From contig DATNEA010000047.1 of NCBI GenBank assembly GCA_035606845.1, positions 144,434-208,433 of the forward strand: DNA of 64,000 nucleotides, given 5' to 3'. A program made the translations under genes and the position numbers. Of the stretch, positions 1 to 6,811 are shown one piece after another (position 1 is the first letter of the stretch; every line of letters begins with the position of its first letter). This stretch comes from DASXHY01 sp035606845. Its GTDB lineage: Bacteria > Verrucomicrobiota > Verrucomicrobiia > Limisphaerales > DASXHY01. The notes under the pieces were generated by a model. That model saw only the letters and a program-made list of their open reading frames with translations. It did not search any database and had not been told where the DNA came from.

Positions 1-2
1 TG

Positions 3-134
3 CCGCAGGAGGAATTCATCAGCCGCGAAGTCGATCCCATCCTCGATAAAATTTCCCAGCACGGCATTCAAAGCCTGACCGAGCGGGAACGCAAGATTCT
101 CGAAGCCGCGCGCAACAAGATGGCGAAGCGGTAA
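3..134 (+). CDS. C-terminal end of a rhomboid-like membrane protein (partial)
   Basis: An open frame enters from the left edge and ends at TAA 132-134. The visible 43 residues contain DPILDKISQHGIQSLTERER, then KILEAARNK and a basic end. This charged helical tail resembles the C-terminal cytoplasmic segment (DUF6576-like) that follows the six-helix domain of rhomboid-family intramembrane serine proteases in Verrucomicrobiota and Bacteroidota. The membrane and catalytic part lies outside the window, so the family call is by recall of the tail only. It could instead be another protein carrying the same tail. Confidence 0.5.
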   Translation, partial: PQEEFISREVDPILDKISQHGIQSLTERERKILEAARNKMAKR

Positions 135-136
135 GC

Positions 137-212
137 GTGAAACGTGAAACGTAAAACGTGAATTCGGCAACTGGCTCTCGCCAATATTCACGTTTCACGC
201 ATCACGTTTCAC
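137..212. repeat. Inverted repeat built of GTGAAAC-like heptamers
   Basis: Left arm 137-164 reads as four heptads (gtgaaac, gtgaaac, gtaaaac, gtgaatt). The reverse complement of the right arm (about 185-212) reads gtgaaac, gtgatgc, gtgaaac, gtgaata. The arms can pair into a stem of about 28 bp around a 20-base loop. It lies just after the stop of the first gene and 51 bases before purB. There is no T-run, so it is not an ordinary intrinsic terminator. A similar architecture with unrelated heptamers occurs at 5627-5712. Confidence 0.75.
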
Positions 213-263
213 ATTTGACGAACGCCCCTCGACAAACCACCACCCCTTTCCTACAGTCCCCTT

Positions 264-1598
264 ATGATTCAACGCTATTCGCGCCCCGAAATGCGGGCCA
301 TCTGGACCGACGAAAACAAACTCAGGATTTGGCTGCAAATCGAGTTGCTCGCCAGCGAAGCGCTGGTGAAGGAAGGCGTCGTGCCCGAAGCGGATTTCGC
401 CAAAATCAAGGCCGGCGCGGAGCAATGGTTCGCTGACCCAAAAGGCTTCGTCGAGCGGGCGAAGGAAATCGAAAAACTCCGCAATCATGATGTCATCGCC
501 TTCACCGAGGCGGTCGCGGAAAAAATCAACGACACCGCCAGCCGCTGGTTTCATTTCGGCCTCACCAGCAGCGACATCGTGGACACCGCCTTCGCCGTGC
601 AGATGGTTCAAAGCGCGGATATTTTGATTGCCGATATCGAAAAACTGCTGCCCATCATCGCCCGCCGCGCGAACGAGCACAAAATGACGCCGTGCATTGG
701 CCGCAGCCACGGCATCCACGGCGAACCCACCACCTTCGGCCTCAAGCTGGCACTCATGCACGACGAATTCCATCGCGCGCACGAACGCCTCAAGCGCGCC
801 CGTGAAGTCGTGGCGATTGGCAAACTTTCCGGCGCCGTCGGCACCAACGCGCACCTGTCGCCATCCATCGAAGAACACGTTTGCAAAAAACTCGGCCTGC
901 GTCCGGCGCCCATCGCCACGCAGGTCGTCCAGCGCGATATCCACGCTGAGTTCATGAACACGCTGGCGCTCATCGCGGCCGGAATTGAACGCTGGGCGGT
1001 CGAGTTCCGCCATTTGCAACGCACGGAAGTTTTGGAAGCCGAAGAACCGTTCGCCAAAGGCCAAAAAGGCAGCAGCGCCATGCCGCACAAACGCAATCCC
1101 ATCACCTGGGAGCGCCTCACCGGCCTCGCGCGCGTCATCCGCGGCAACGCCATTGCGGCGCTTGAAGACGTCGCCCTGTGGCATGAGCGCGACATCAGCC
1201 ACAGCAGCGTGGAGCGGATTATTTTTCCCGATTCCTGCACTTTGCTCGATTATATGTTCGGACTGCTCACGCGCCTCATGGACGGCCTGAACGTGTATCC
1301 CGAGAACATGAAAAAGAATCTCGGCCTGAGCCTCGGCATGTGGAATTCGCAAACCGTGCTGCTCGCCTTGATCCGAAAAGGCCTCACGCGCGAACAGGCC
1401 TACGAACTGGTCCAGCGCAACGCCATGAAAACCTGGGAAGTCAAACATGCCGGCCGTGACGATGCGGATTTTGTGGAACAACTCAAGTCCGACCCCGAAG
1501 TCGCCAAACATTTCACCAAAGGCGAATTGGAAAAATTATGCTCGCTGGATTTCCATTTGAAGGAAGTCGGGAATCGGTTTAAGAAATTGGGTATCTAA
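264..1598 (+). CDS. purB: Adenylosuccinate lyase
   Basis: PurB (444 aa) cleaves SAICAR to AICAR and adenylosuccinate to AMP in cytosolic purine synthesis, releasing fumarate. The fumarase/aspartase signature GSSAMPHKRNP lies near residues 270-280, and the general-acid region GRSHGIHGEPTTFG near residue 150 is intact. Length is normal for the short bacterial PurB type. The ATG at 264 begins MIQRYSRPEM, the usual N-terminus of this subfamily; no Shine-Dalgarno sequence is evident. It is followed after 13 bases by a hypothetical gene, so the two may be cotranscribed. Confidence 0.97.
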   Translation: MIQRYSRPEMRAIWTDENKLRIWLQIELLASEALVKEGVVPEADFAKIKAGAEQWFADPKGFVERAKEIEKLRNHDVIAFTEAVAEKINDTASRWFHFGLTSSDIVDTAFAVQMVQSADILIADIEKLLPIIARRANEHKMTPCIGRSHGIHGEPTTFGLKLALMHDEFHRAHERLKRAREVVAIGKLSGAVGTNAHLSPSIEEHVCKKLGLRPAPIATQVVQRDIHAEFMNTLALIAAGIERWAVEFRHLQRTEVLEAEEPFAKGQKGSSAMPHKRNPITWERLTGLARVIRGNAIAALEDVALWHERDISHSSVERIIFPDSCTLLDYMFGLLTRLMDGLNVYPENMKKNLGLSLGMWNSQTVLLALIRKGLTREQAYELVQRNAMKTWEVKHAGRDDADFVEQLKSDPEVAKHFTKGELEKLCSLDFHLKEVGNRFKKLGI

Positions 1599-1611
1599 AT
1601 AAAGCGCAACC

Positions 1612-2196
1612 ATGGCCTTCCGAATCCACGATAGCGTCGTTCGCGGCGAGATTGACAATCGCGAAAAAGGAATCGTGCGCGGCAAAATCTGGGTCATGGG
1701 ACGCGAAGAACCGGTCACGCTCGAACTCAAGGGCAACGCCTGGCCTGACCTGGCTGGCTGCCTGCTGAAATTCAATAATCCCAGTGAATTAACCAAACAC
1801 TCGGGACTTGATTCGTTGAACCCAATGTCACATCCGCTGCAGCATCGATGCTTTGAAAGCGCGCAGAAATACTGGCATCTGGCGGACGAACTGGACCTGG
1901 ACCAGGGCGAGCATGAAGATTTGGGCCAGTTCATTTTTGAATTTCAAACGACCGGCGTCAAACTGGCCGGAGCGCTGAACGGAATCGCCGAAGGCCACGC
2001 GTATGAGGACAACTCGTTCACGGTGGCTTACCTCAAACGCGCTCTGGATCCTTTGCACAAATCGCAAGCCGGGCTTGAGGCCGTTGCTCCCCAAAAATTG
2101 TTGCCCAATGAAGCCATCACCGAAGCGCGCCGGGAATTGTTTGAAATCCGCGAAGGGATTTTAAAGCTGATGGATGAATTGCGCGGGCGCGGTTGA
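1612..2196 (+). CDS. Conserved hypothetical protein
   Basis: A 194-residue soluble protein with no signal peptide or membrane helix. The N-terminal 65 residues look like a small beta domain (VVRGEIDNREKGIVRGKIWVM). The remainder is acidic and helical, rich in E, L and A, with LDLDQGEHEDLGQF and a C-terminal helix ELFEIREGILKLMDEL. I do not recognise the family and assign no function. It starts 13 bases after purB, which suggests a shared transcript, and converges with the MFS gene whose stop is 13 bases away. Confidence 0.75.
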   Translation: MAFRIHDSVVRGEIDNREKGIVRGKIWVMGREEPVTLELKGNAWPDLAGCLLKFNNPSELTKHSGLDSLNPMSHPLQHRCFESAQKYWHLADELDLDQGEHEDLGQFIFEFQTTGVKLAGALNGIAEGHAYEDNSFTVAYLKRALDPLHKSQAGLEAVAPQKLLPNEAITEARRELFEIREGILKLMDELRGRG

Positions 2197-2209
2197 AACC
2201 GGCGCGCCG

Positions 2210-3409
2210 TCACTCTGTCACCCTCTTTCTTCCTCGGTACACCGCCAGAAAATAAACCAGCACCGCGCCCGACGCCGCGGAGAGTCCGCTCCAAAACAGG
2301 CACCAACGTGTTCCGGTTGCCCCCGTGCAGGCCGCAAACCACGCGCCGGTGCCGAGGTATCCCACCAGGTTTCCCACGCCATTGTTCATAAGCGTTATCA
2401 GCGCCTGCGCCCGCGCGCGCCATTCAGCGCCAACGCGTTGATCAATGTAAATTTGCGCCGTGATATACACCGGCACAAACGATGCGCCGTGCAAAAACAC
2501 TCCGGCCAATAGCCAGAATTTGCTGTTCAACGCGCACAAGGCAAATCGCATCACCGCAAAGCAAAGCCCGGATACGAAAATCCATTTCAGCCGCCATTTC
2601 GCCAGGAGCGCGCCCAGCGTGAACATGCAGATGAGTTCCGTGACCTGCCCGAGCGACATCCACGCGCTGGTATGTTGCAAACCAAGCTCGCGCATGTGCG
2701 GCGGTGTAAACGGATAAAACGCCGCAATCGGAATCGACCAGAGCGCGATCGTGATGAACACAACGCGATGGTCCGGATGCTTGAACAATGTCAGCGCGTC
2801 CCAGCCGAGGCGTTGCCGCAAGGTCAATGGCGTTGATGACCGCGGTGTTTCCACCGGCGGCAGAAAAAAAGTGAATCCCGAGACGAGCAGCCACCCCGCC
2901 GCGCAGGCGTAACCAGCGCGCGGAGACTGGTCCGCGTTGAGCGCGCTGACAATTCCGCAGCCAATCATCCAGCCGAGCGTGTACATGCCGCGAATCGGCC
3001 CGAACTCCAGTTGGGAATTCGCGAGCCGCGCAAAAATGATCGCCGAAGAAAGGCTCATCAGCGGCGCGGCGCACACGCAATACAGTTGGATCAACCCCAT
3101 CACGAGCCAGGGCTTCAGTCCGGCGTGAATCGCCGTCGAAACAACGGCGATCATCAGCGCCGTCGCGAACGTGAGGCCGCGCAGCACTTTCACCGGAGAG
3201 AAATGTCGGTCGGCAATGGCGCCGAAAATGAGCGGCGAGACGAACGCTGCCAGCGCGGTTGCCGCATAGGCGTAGGGCCGAAGCATTTCATAGCCGTTGG
3301 CCTGGAGCACGGAGGTCAGCGGCACCAGCCACATGGCCGCCGCGGCGCCCTGAATCAGGAATAGCGCCACCAGTTCGGCATACTGAGTCTTGCGAATCGT
3401 CGTCAGCAC
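2210..3409 (-). CDS. MFS transporter, nucleoside:H+ symporter-like
   Basis: About 399 residues of alternating hydrophobic helices, with an N-terminal MFS pattern (LIQGAAAAMWLVPLTSVL) and FGAIADRHFSP in the first cytoplasmic loop. This resembles the NupG-like branch of the major facilitator superfamily, so the protein probably sits in the inner membrane and imports a nucleoside or similar solute. The frame stays open up to an ATG at 3481, but the extra 24 residues are encoded by a perfect palindrome (3419-3481). I therefore prefer the GTG at 3409 (V-LTTIRKTQYAEL), although no strong ribosome site is seen. Substrate is inference. Confidence 0.75.
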   Translation of the reverse strand: MLTTIRKTQYAELVALFLIQGAAAAMWLVPLTSVLQANGYEMLRPYAYAATALAAFVSPLIFGAIADRHFSPVKVLRGLTFATALMIAVVSTAIHAGLKPWLVMGLIQLYCVCAAPLMSLSSAIIFARLANSQLEFGPIRGMYTLGWMIGCGIVSALNADQSPRAGYACAAGWLLVSGFTFFLPPVETPRSSTPLTLRQRLGWDALTLFKHPDHRVVFITIALWSIPIAAFYPFTPPHMRELGLQHTSAWMSLGQVTELICMFTLGALLAKWRLKWIFVSGLCFAVMRFALCALNSKFWLLAGVFLHGASFVPVYITAQIYIDQRVGAEWRARAQALITLMNNGVGNLVGYLGTGAWFAACTGATGTRWCLFWSGLSAASGAVLVYFLAVYRGRKRVTE

Positions 3410-3417
3410 GCGCGAAT

Positions 3418-3481
3418 AGTGGCACGGGCGTCTCGCCCGTGCGAATTGAATCGAAACGCACGGGCGAGACGCCCGTGCCAC
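3418..3481. repeat. Perfect extragenic palindrome of the GGCACGGGCGTCTCGCC type
   Basis: The arms agtggcacgggcgtctcgcc...cgtgc and gcacg...ggcgagacgcccgtgccact are perfect reverse complements of about 25 bases around a short AT-richer loop. It lies at the 5' end of the MFS gene and keeps that frame open, extending it artificially. There is no T-run, so it is more likely a dispersed palindrome than a terminator. Confidence 0.85.
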
Positions 3482-3484
3482 TGG

Positions 3485-3536
3485 AAAAAGCGAACGGCGC
3501 CCCTCGGAATTTTCGGACGGGCGCCGAAGCTTTAAT
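3485..3536 (-). terminator. Probable intrinsic terminator of the Bax-inhibitor gene
   Basis: On the minus strand a GC stem (cggcgcccg ... ggggcgccg, bases 3495-3502 pairing with 3528-3536) encloses an AT-rich loop and is followed by ttcgctttttcc. It begins 15 bases after the stop of the gene at 3552-4250. Confidence 0.6.
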
Positions 3537-3551
3537 TATTTAGCTGCCGAA

Positions 3552-4250
3552 TTATCGGCGGGAGCCGAGAAACAACTGCAGCACGTACCAGAACATCAGC
3601 GCGACCGACGCAAACATGTCCAGCGCTGCCGCCACGTAACGGTCTTCCGGGTAATGATAAAGCACATTGGACGTGTCATAGAGAATCGCGCCGCCCGCGA
3701 GCGCAACCATGGCCACGCTGAAGAAAGTTCCGAGGTTGAAACCAAAAATCACGCCCCCCGCAATCATAACCAACGCCACGATTCCGCCCCAGAAAAGAAG
3801 GCCACGGAGGAACGAGAAATCTTTCCGCGTCATAAACACCACCAGCGACAGACCGACAAACCCCAAAAACGTCACGGCCGCGGCGCTGGCGATCGCACCG
3901 TGAGCGAAGTGGTCCGCCACGTAAAGCAGCGGCACAAAGATGATGGCTTCCACCACCACGTAGGCGGCCAGCGCGGCATATTGCGCCGCCTGCGAGGCCG
4001 AACTATACGCCACCTTGCGGGCCATCCACGCAACCACCATAAATCCGCCGAGAACCAGCAGCCAGTTTGCGCCCAACAACGCGCTCGCGATGCTGTCTGC
4101 GATTCCCGTCTTGAACATCGCGATCTCCAGCAGCACGAATGCGAGGACCGCGCCGAACAGATGGTTGTAGGCGCGCGCGATGAAACGCCCGCGTGAATTG
4201 GCGTCCAGTTCAATGACTGGCGTGGCTTGCGAATAGGCTTGCATGCTCAT
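3552..4250 (-). CDS. Bax inhibitor-1/YccA family membrane protein
   Basis: A 232-residue protein with about seven hydrophobic helices. The N-terminal lead RGRFIARAYNHLFGAV precedes helix 1, and the C-terminal segment ILYDTSNVLYHYPEDRYVAA, followed by a helix and LQLFLGSRR, is characteristic of the Bax inhibitor-1 (TMBIM/YccA) family. The conserved acidic residues of the Ca2+-leak centre are present (YDTS, PEDRY and LDMF). It acts in the inner membrane. Bacterial members conduct Ca2+ or interact with FtsH; which applies here is unknown. An ATG two codons inside (4244) is an alternative start. Confidence 0.93.
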   Translation of the reverse strand: MSMQAYSQATPVIELDANSRGRFIARAYNHLFGAVLAFVLLEIAMFKTGIADSIASALLGANWLLVLGGFMVVAWMARKVAYSSASQAAQYAALAAYVVVEAIIFVPLLYVADHFAHGAIASAAAVTFLGFVGLSLVVFMTRKDFSFLRGLLFWGGIVALVMIAGGVIFGFNLGTFFSVAMVALAGGAILYDTSNVLYHYPEDRYVAAALDMFASVALMFWYVLQLFLGSRR

Positions 4251-4375
4251 TGTGTCTTGTTTTGTTTCGGTCTTTTTTGTTTTCGGGATTATAAACGTCC
4301 TCTTTTTTGCGTCAAATGCGCAAACCGCAGCCGGAACAGCATTTAAAGCAGGTCCCGGGCCAAAACGGCTTCCGC

Positions 4376-5128
4376 TTATTCGATCTCAATGCCGACCGGG
4401 CAATGATCCGAGCCTTCGATTTCCGAGCGAATGAACGCGCTCTTCAATCGCGGACGCAGCGCTTTGCTGATCAGAAAATAATCGATGCGCCAGCCTATGT
4501 TTCTCCGGCGCGCGCCGCTGAAGGGACTCCACCACGTGTAATGGCCCCCGCCCTTTTCAAATTCCCGAAACGTGTCCACAAAGCCAGCCTTGACGATTTT
4601 GTCAAAGCCGGCGCGCTCCTCCGGCGTGAAACCGTGGTTGTGAACGTTCGACTTCGGGTTCGTCAAATCAATCTCGGTATGCGCGACGTTGAGGTCACCG
4701 CAGAAAATTACCGGCTTTTTCTTTTCGAGATTTTTCAGGTAGGCGAGAAAATCGGTGTCCCAGCGCTGCCGGTAAGGCAGGCGCGTCAGGTCGCGCTTGG
4801 AGTTCGGCACGTAGACATTCACCACGAAAAAATCATCCAGTTCAGCGGTCAGCACGCGGCCCTCTTTGTCGTGCTCCACGATGCCGATGTGCGGCGCGAC
4901 GTTTACCGGCCGTTTCTTGACGAAAATCGCCGTGCCGGAATAACCTTTCTTCTCCGCGCAATTCCAGAACGCAGTGTAGGGCGCGGGCCAAAGCTGGTCC
5001 ACATCGTCCGGCCCGCACTTGATTTCCTGGAGGCAAAGCACGTCGGGGCTTTCGCGCTCGAGATATTCGAGAAAATTCTTCCGCAGCACCGCCCGCAGGC
5101 CGTTGACGTTCCAGGAAATGAGTTTCAC
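4376..5128 (-). CDS. xth: Exodeoxyribonuclease III
   Basis: A 250-residue EEP-family nuclease that removes 3' blocking groups and cuts abasic sites in base-excision repair. Motifs in order: MKLISWNVNG-type start, LCLQEIKC (metal-binding Glu), CGDLNVAH, and GSDHCPV at the end (Asp-His pair). I chose the GTG at 5128 because it begins exactly at VKLISWNVNGLRAV and gives the normal family length. The frame is open further upstream, but that part (to 5263) is translated from an A/T-rich inverted repeat. It is divergent from the iscA-like gene. Confidence 0.93.
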   Translation of the reverse strand: MKLISWNVNGLRAVLRKNFLEYLERESPDVLCLQEIKCGPDDVDQLWPAPYTAFWNCAEKKGYSGTAIFVKKRPVNVAPHIGIVEHDKEGRVLTAELDDFFVVNVYVPNSKRDLTRLPYRQRWDTDFLAYLKNLEKKKPVIFCGDLNVAHTEIDLTNPKSNVHNHGFTPEERAGFDKIVKAGFVDTFREFEKGGGHYTWWSPFSGARRRNIGWRIDYFLISKALRPRLKSAFIRSEIEGSDHCPVGIEIE

Positions 5129-5134
5129 GGGGCC

Positions 5135-5215
5135 ATTAAAAATTAAAAATGCGAAATTAAAAACGAAAAAAGGGAGTGGATATTCATCGCGTTTTTCATT
5201 TTGAATTGTCCTCTT
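5135..5215. repeat. AT-rich heptamer repeat with a loosely inverted partner
   Basis: From 5135 the sequence runs as heptads attaaaa, attaaaa, atgcgaa, attaaaa, acgaaaa. About 15 bases later a loosely complementary strand begins (5184-5215, gcgtttttcattttgaattg), so an imperfect stem is possible. It fills the gap between xth and the divergent iscA-like gene and could overlap their promoters. The structure is weaker than the other two heptamer elements. Confidence 0.5.
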
Positions 5216-5238
5216 CTGCATTAAATTGGCCAAGTTCG

Positions 5239-5622
5239 ATGATAGCGAAACCAGTTCAGTCACAAACTGCGCAACCGGCCTTCCGGGTCAGCGATGAGCG
5301 TTTGATCAAAATCACGCCCAGCGCCGCCAGGCGCGTGACGATGCTGCTCCAAAAGCAGAATCGCCCGAATGGCGTGCTGCGGGTTTCGGTGGTCGGCGGC
5401 GGGTGCTCGGGTCTGCAATACAAAATGGACTTGCAGGACAACCCGGCCAATCGCGATTTCCTCGTGGAAACCTGCGGCGTGCGCGTGGTGGTGGACCCCA
5501 AGAGCGCGCTCTACGTGACCGGCAGCGAACTGGATTATCTCGATGCCCTGCAAGGCGGCTTCAAAGTGAAAAACCCGAACGCCGCCACCAGTTGCTCCTG
5601 CGGCGAAAGTTTCAGCGCGTAG
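5239..5622 (+). CDS. Iron-sulfur cluster assembly accessory protein (IscA/ErpA type)
   Basis: A 127-residue A-type carrier protein. It has the first cysteine motif GGGCSGLQYKM and the C-terminal CSCGESF pair, the three cysteines that hold an Fe-S cluster. Start ATG 5239 (MIAKPVQSQ) leaves a short lead before ITPSAARRV, where the family domain begins; the upstream in-frame extension is repeat-derived. It is followed 93 bases later by hscB, so the two probably serve the same cluster-transfer step in the cytosol. Whether it is IscA, ErpA or SufA cannot be decided from this region. Confidence 0.9.
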   Translation: MIAKPVQSQTAQPAFRVSDERLIKITPSAARRVTMLLQKQNRPNGVLRVSVVGGGCSGLQYKMDLQDNPANRDFLVETCGVRVVVDPKSALYVTGSELDYLDALQGGFKVKNPNAATSCSCGESFSA

Positions 5623-5626
5623 CCGA

Positions 5627-5712
5627 CAGTCCTGAGTCCTCGGTCCATAGTCCATCGCATTTGCCCTTCAGGCGTGTCTTGACTGTGGACTGTGGACTGT
5701 GGACTGTGGACT
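5627..5712. repeat. Inverted repeat built of GTGGACT heptamers
   Basis: The right arm 5681-5712 holds four tandem copies of gtggact. The left arm (5627-5654) read on the other strand gives atggact, atggacc, gaggact, caggact. The arms can form a stem of about 28 bp with a 26-base loop. The repeat ends 3 bases before the hscB start codon, so it would occupy the ribosome-binding region of that gene. Confidence 0.8.
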
Positions 5713-5715
5713 TCA

Positions 5716-6318
5716 ATGACGGACTATTTCGCCCTGCTGAATGAACCACGCCGCCCCTGGCTCGATGCTGATTTGCTCAAGGAAAAATTCCTCACGCTGT
5801 CCGCGAGTGTGCATCCGGACCGCGTGCATCATTTGGGCGAAGCGGAACGCGCCGCGGCGCAGGAACGCTACACCGAGCTGAACGCCGCCTACCATCACCT
5901 GCGCGAACCCAGGGAGCGGCTGCACCATTTGCTCGAGCTGGAACTCGGTTCGTTGCCCAAGGATGTCCAACGCATCCCCTCGGAGTTGATGGATTTATCG
6001 CTGGAAGTCGGCGAGGCGTGCCGGGAAGGCGATGCCTTTCTGGCCGAAAAGGCAAAAGTCACATCGCCACTGCTGCAGGTCGCGTTTTTTGAACGAGGCC
6101 AGGAGTTTGCGGACAAGTTGCAAGCGCTTCGCCAGCGGGTGAATTCGTTAAACGAAGGACTGAACGCAGAACTGAAACAAATCGACGGCGCATGGCAAAG
6201 CGACCCCAGTCCGCGCGATGGGCTTTTGAATCGCCTGGAAACACTTTACCGGCTCTTCAGCTACTTCGCGCGTTGGACCGCGCAAATCCAGGAACGGGTC
6301 GTGCGGCTTTCGTTTTAA
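5716..6318 (+). CDS. hscB: Fe-S protein assembly co-chaperone HscB
   Basis: A 200-residue J-domain protein. The N-terminal domain carries the HPD tripeptide (SASVHPDRVHH, about residue 35) that stimulates its Hsp70 partner. The C-terminal three-helix domain (LPSELMD-like motif at SELMDLSLEVGEA) is the HscB scaffold-binding part. It hands IscU-bound clusters to HscA in the cytosol. The start chosen is ATG 5716 (MTDYFALLNEPRRPW), immediately after a heptamer palindrome. No hscA or iscU lies next to it here, so the partners must be encoded elsewhere. Confidence 0.88.
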   Translation: MTDYFALLNEPRRPWLDADLLKEKFLTLSASVHPDRVHHLGEAERAAAQERYTELNAAYHHLREPRERLHHLLELELGSLPKDVQRIPSELMDLSLEVGEACREGDAFLAEKAKVTSPLLQVAFFERGQEFADKLQALRQRVNSLNEGLNAELKQIDGAWQSDPSPRDGLLNRLETLYRLFSYFARWTAQIQERVVRLSF

Positions 6319-6363
6319 CGTGGATTCGAAGAATCATCTTGGGATATTGCCTATGCGGTGGTT

Positions 6364-6462
6364 AGCAGGGCGCGCCACTCCGTGCGCGCCGAGGCCAAGA
6401 AAACACTGCGACTATTGAATCTCTTTCAAATCGACGGCGCGCGCGGAGCAACGCGCCCTACC
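6364..6462. repeat. Extragenic inverted repeat (agggcgcgcc type)
   Basis: Arms 6364-6391 and 6435-6462 are reverse complements over about 28 bases with few mismatches (agggcgcg-cactccgtgcgcgccg type). They are separated by 43 bases. It lies in the long gap after hscB; no coding frame is supported here. Confidence 0.75.
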
Positions 6463-6627
6463 TTAGCGACCGGCGCAGATGCCGCCACAATAGTTGTGGA
6501 ATTGCTCCGGCGCGCATCTTTGTCCAAGCGCGGGACAATTTTTGGACAGATTTTGCCTCGCTCAGCCGTTTTCCCCGGCGTATTCCGTCGGATGCCGCGT
6601 TGGTACGTACTCTGCTGAAATAGAACC

Positions 6628-6735
6628 ATGCAACAGTTACAGAAAGCAATTCTGTATCGCCCCGCGCCTTCCGCATCCATGGAAGACGCCCTGTCCTCCT
6701 TTAAATCCGCCGGAATGCGTTCGGCTTCCTGCTGA
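6628..6735 (+). CDS. Candidate 35-residue small protein, or part of a small RNA
   Basis: ATG 6628 to TGA 6733-6735 encodes 35 residues (MQQLQKAILYRPAPSASMED, then a serine-rich end with a final Cys). A very strong plus-strand terminator begins 26 bases after the stop, so some plus-strand transcript ends here. The neighbouring annotated gene on this side is on the other strand and cannot account for it. I do not recognise the peptide, and the transcript could equally be a noncoding RNA. The rest of 6463-6627 shows nothing I can name. Confidence 0.3.
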   Translation: MQQLQKAILYRPAPSASMEDALSSFKSAGMRSASC

Positions 6736-6760
6736 CGCTCTTCTGAATTGGGTTTGGTTC

Positions 6761-6795
6761 CCGGCGGCCTGTGCAAGCAGGCCGCCGGTTTTTTG
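6761..6795 (+). terminator. Strong intrinsic terminator
   Basis: Stem ccggcggcctg / caggccgccgg (11 perfect pairs) with loop tgcaag, followed directly by ttttttg on the plus strand. It points rightward, into the 3' end of the minus-strand gene at 6812. Confidence 0.88.
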
Positions 6796-6811
6796 TTAAT
6801 CCGCTCAGACC

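Noticed and set aside
195..1511. A 438-codon open frame opposite purB
   Set aside because: It mirrors purB and has no family features; high GC codon bias keeps the opposite strand open.
5683..5712. CRISPR-like array (four tandem GTGGACT)
   Set aside because: Units are 7 bases with no spacers; it is a tandem repeat forming one arm of a palindrome.
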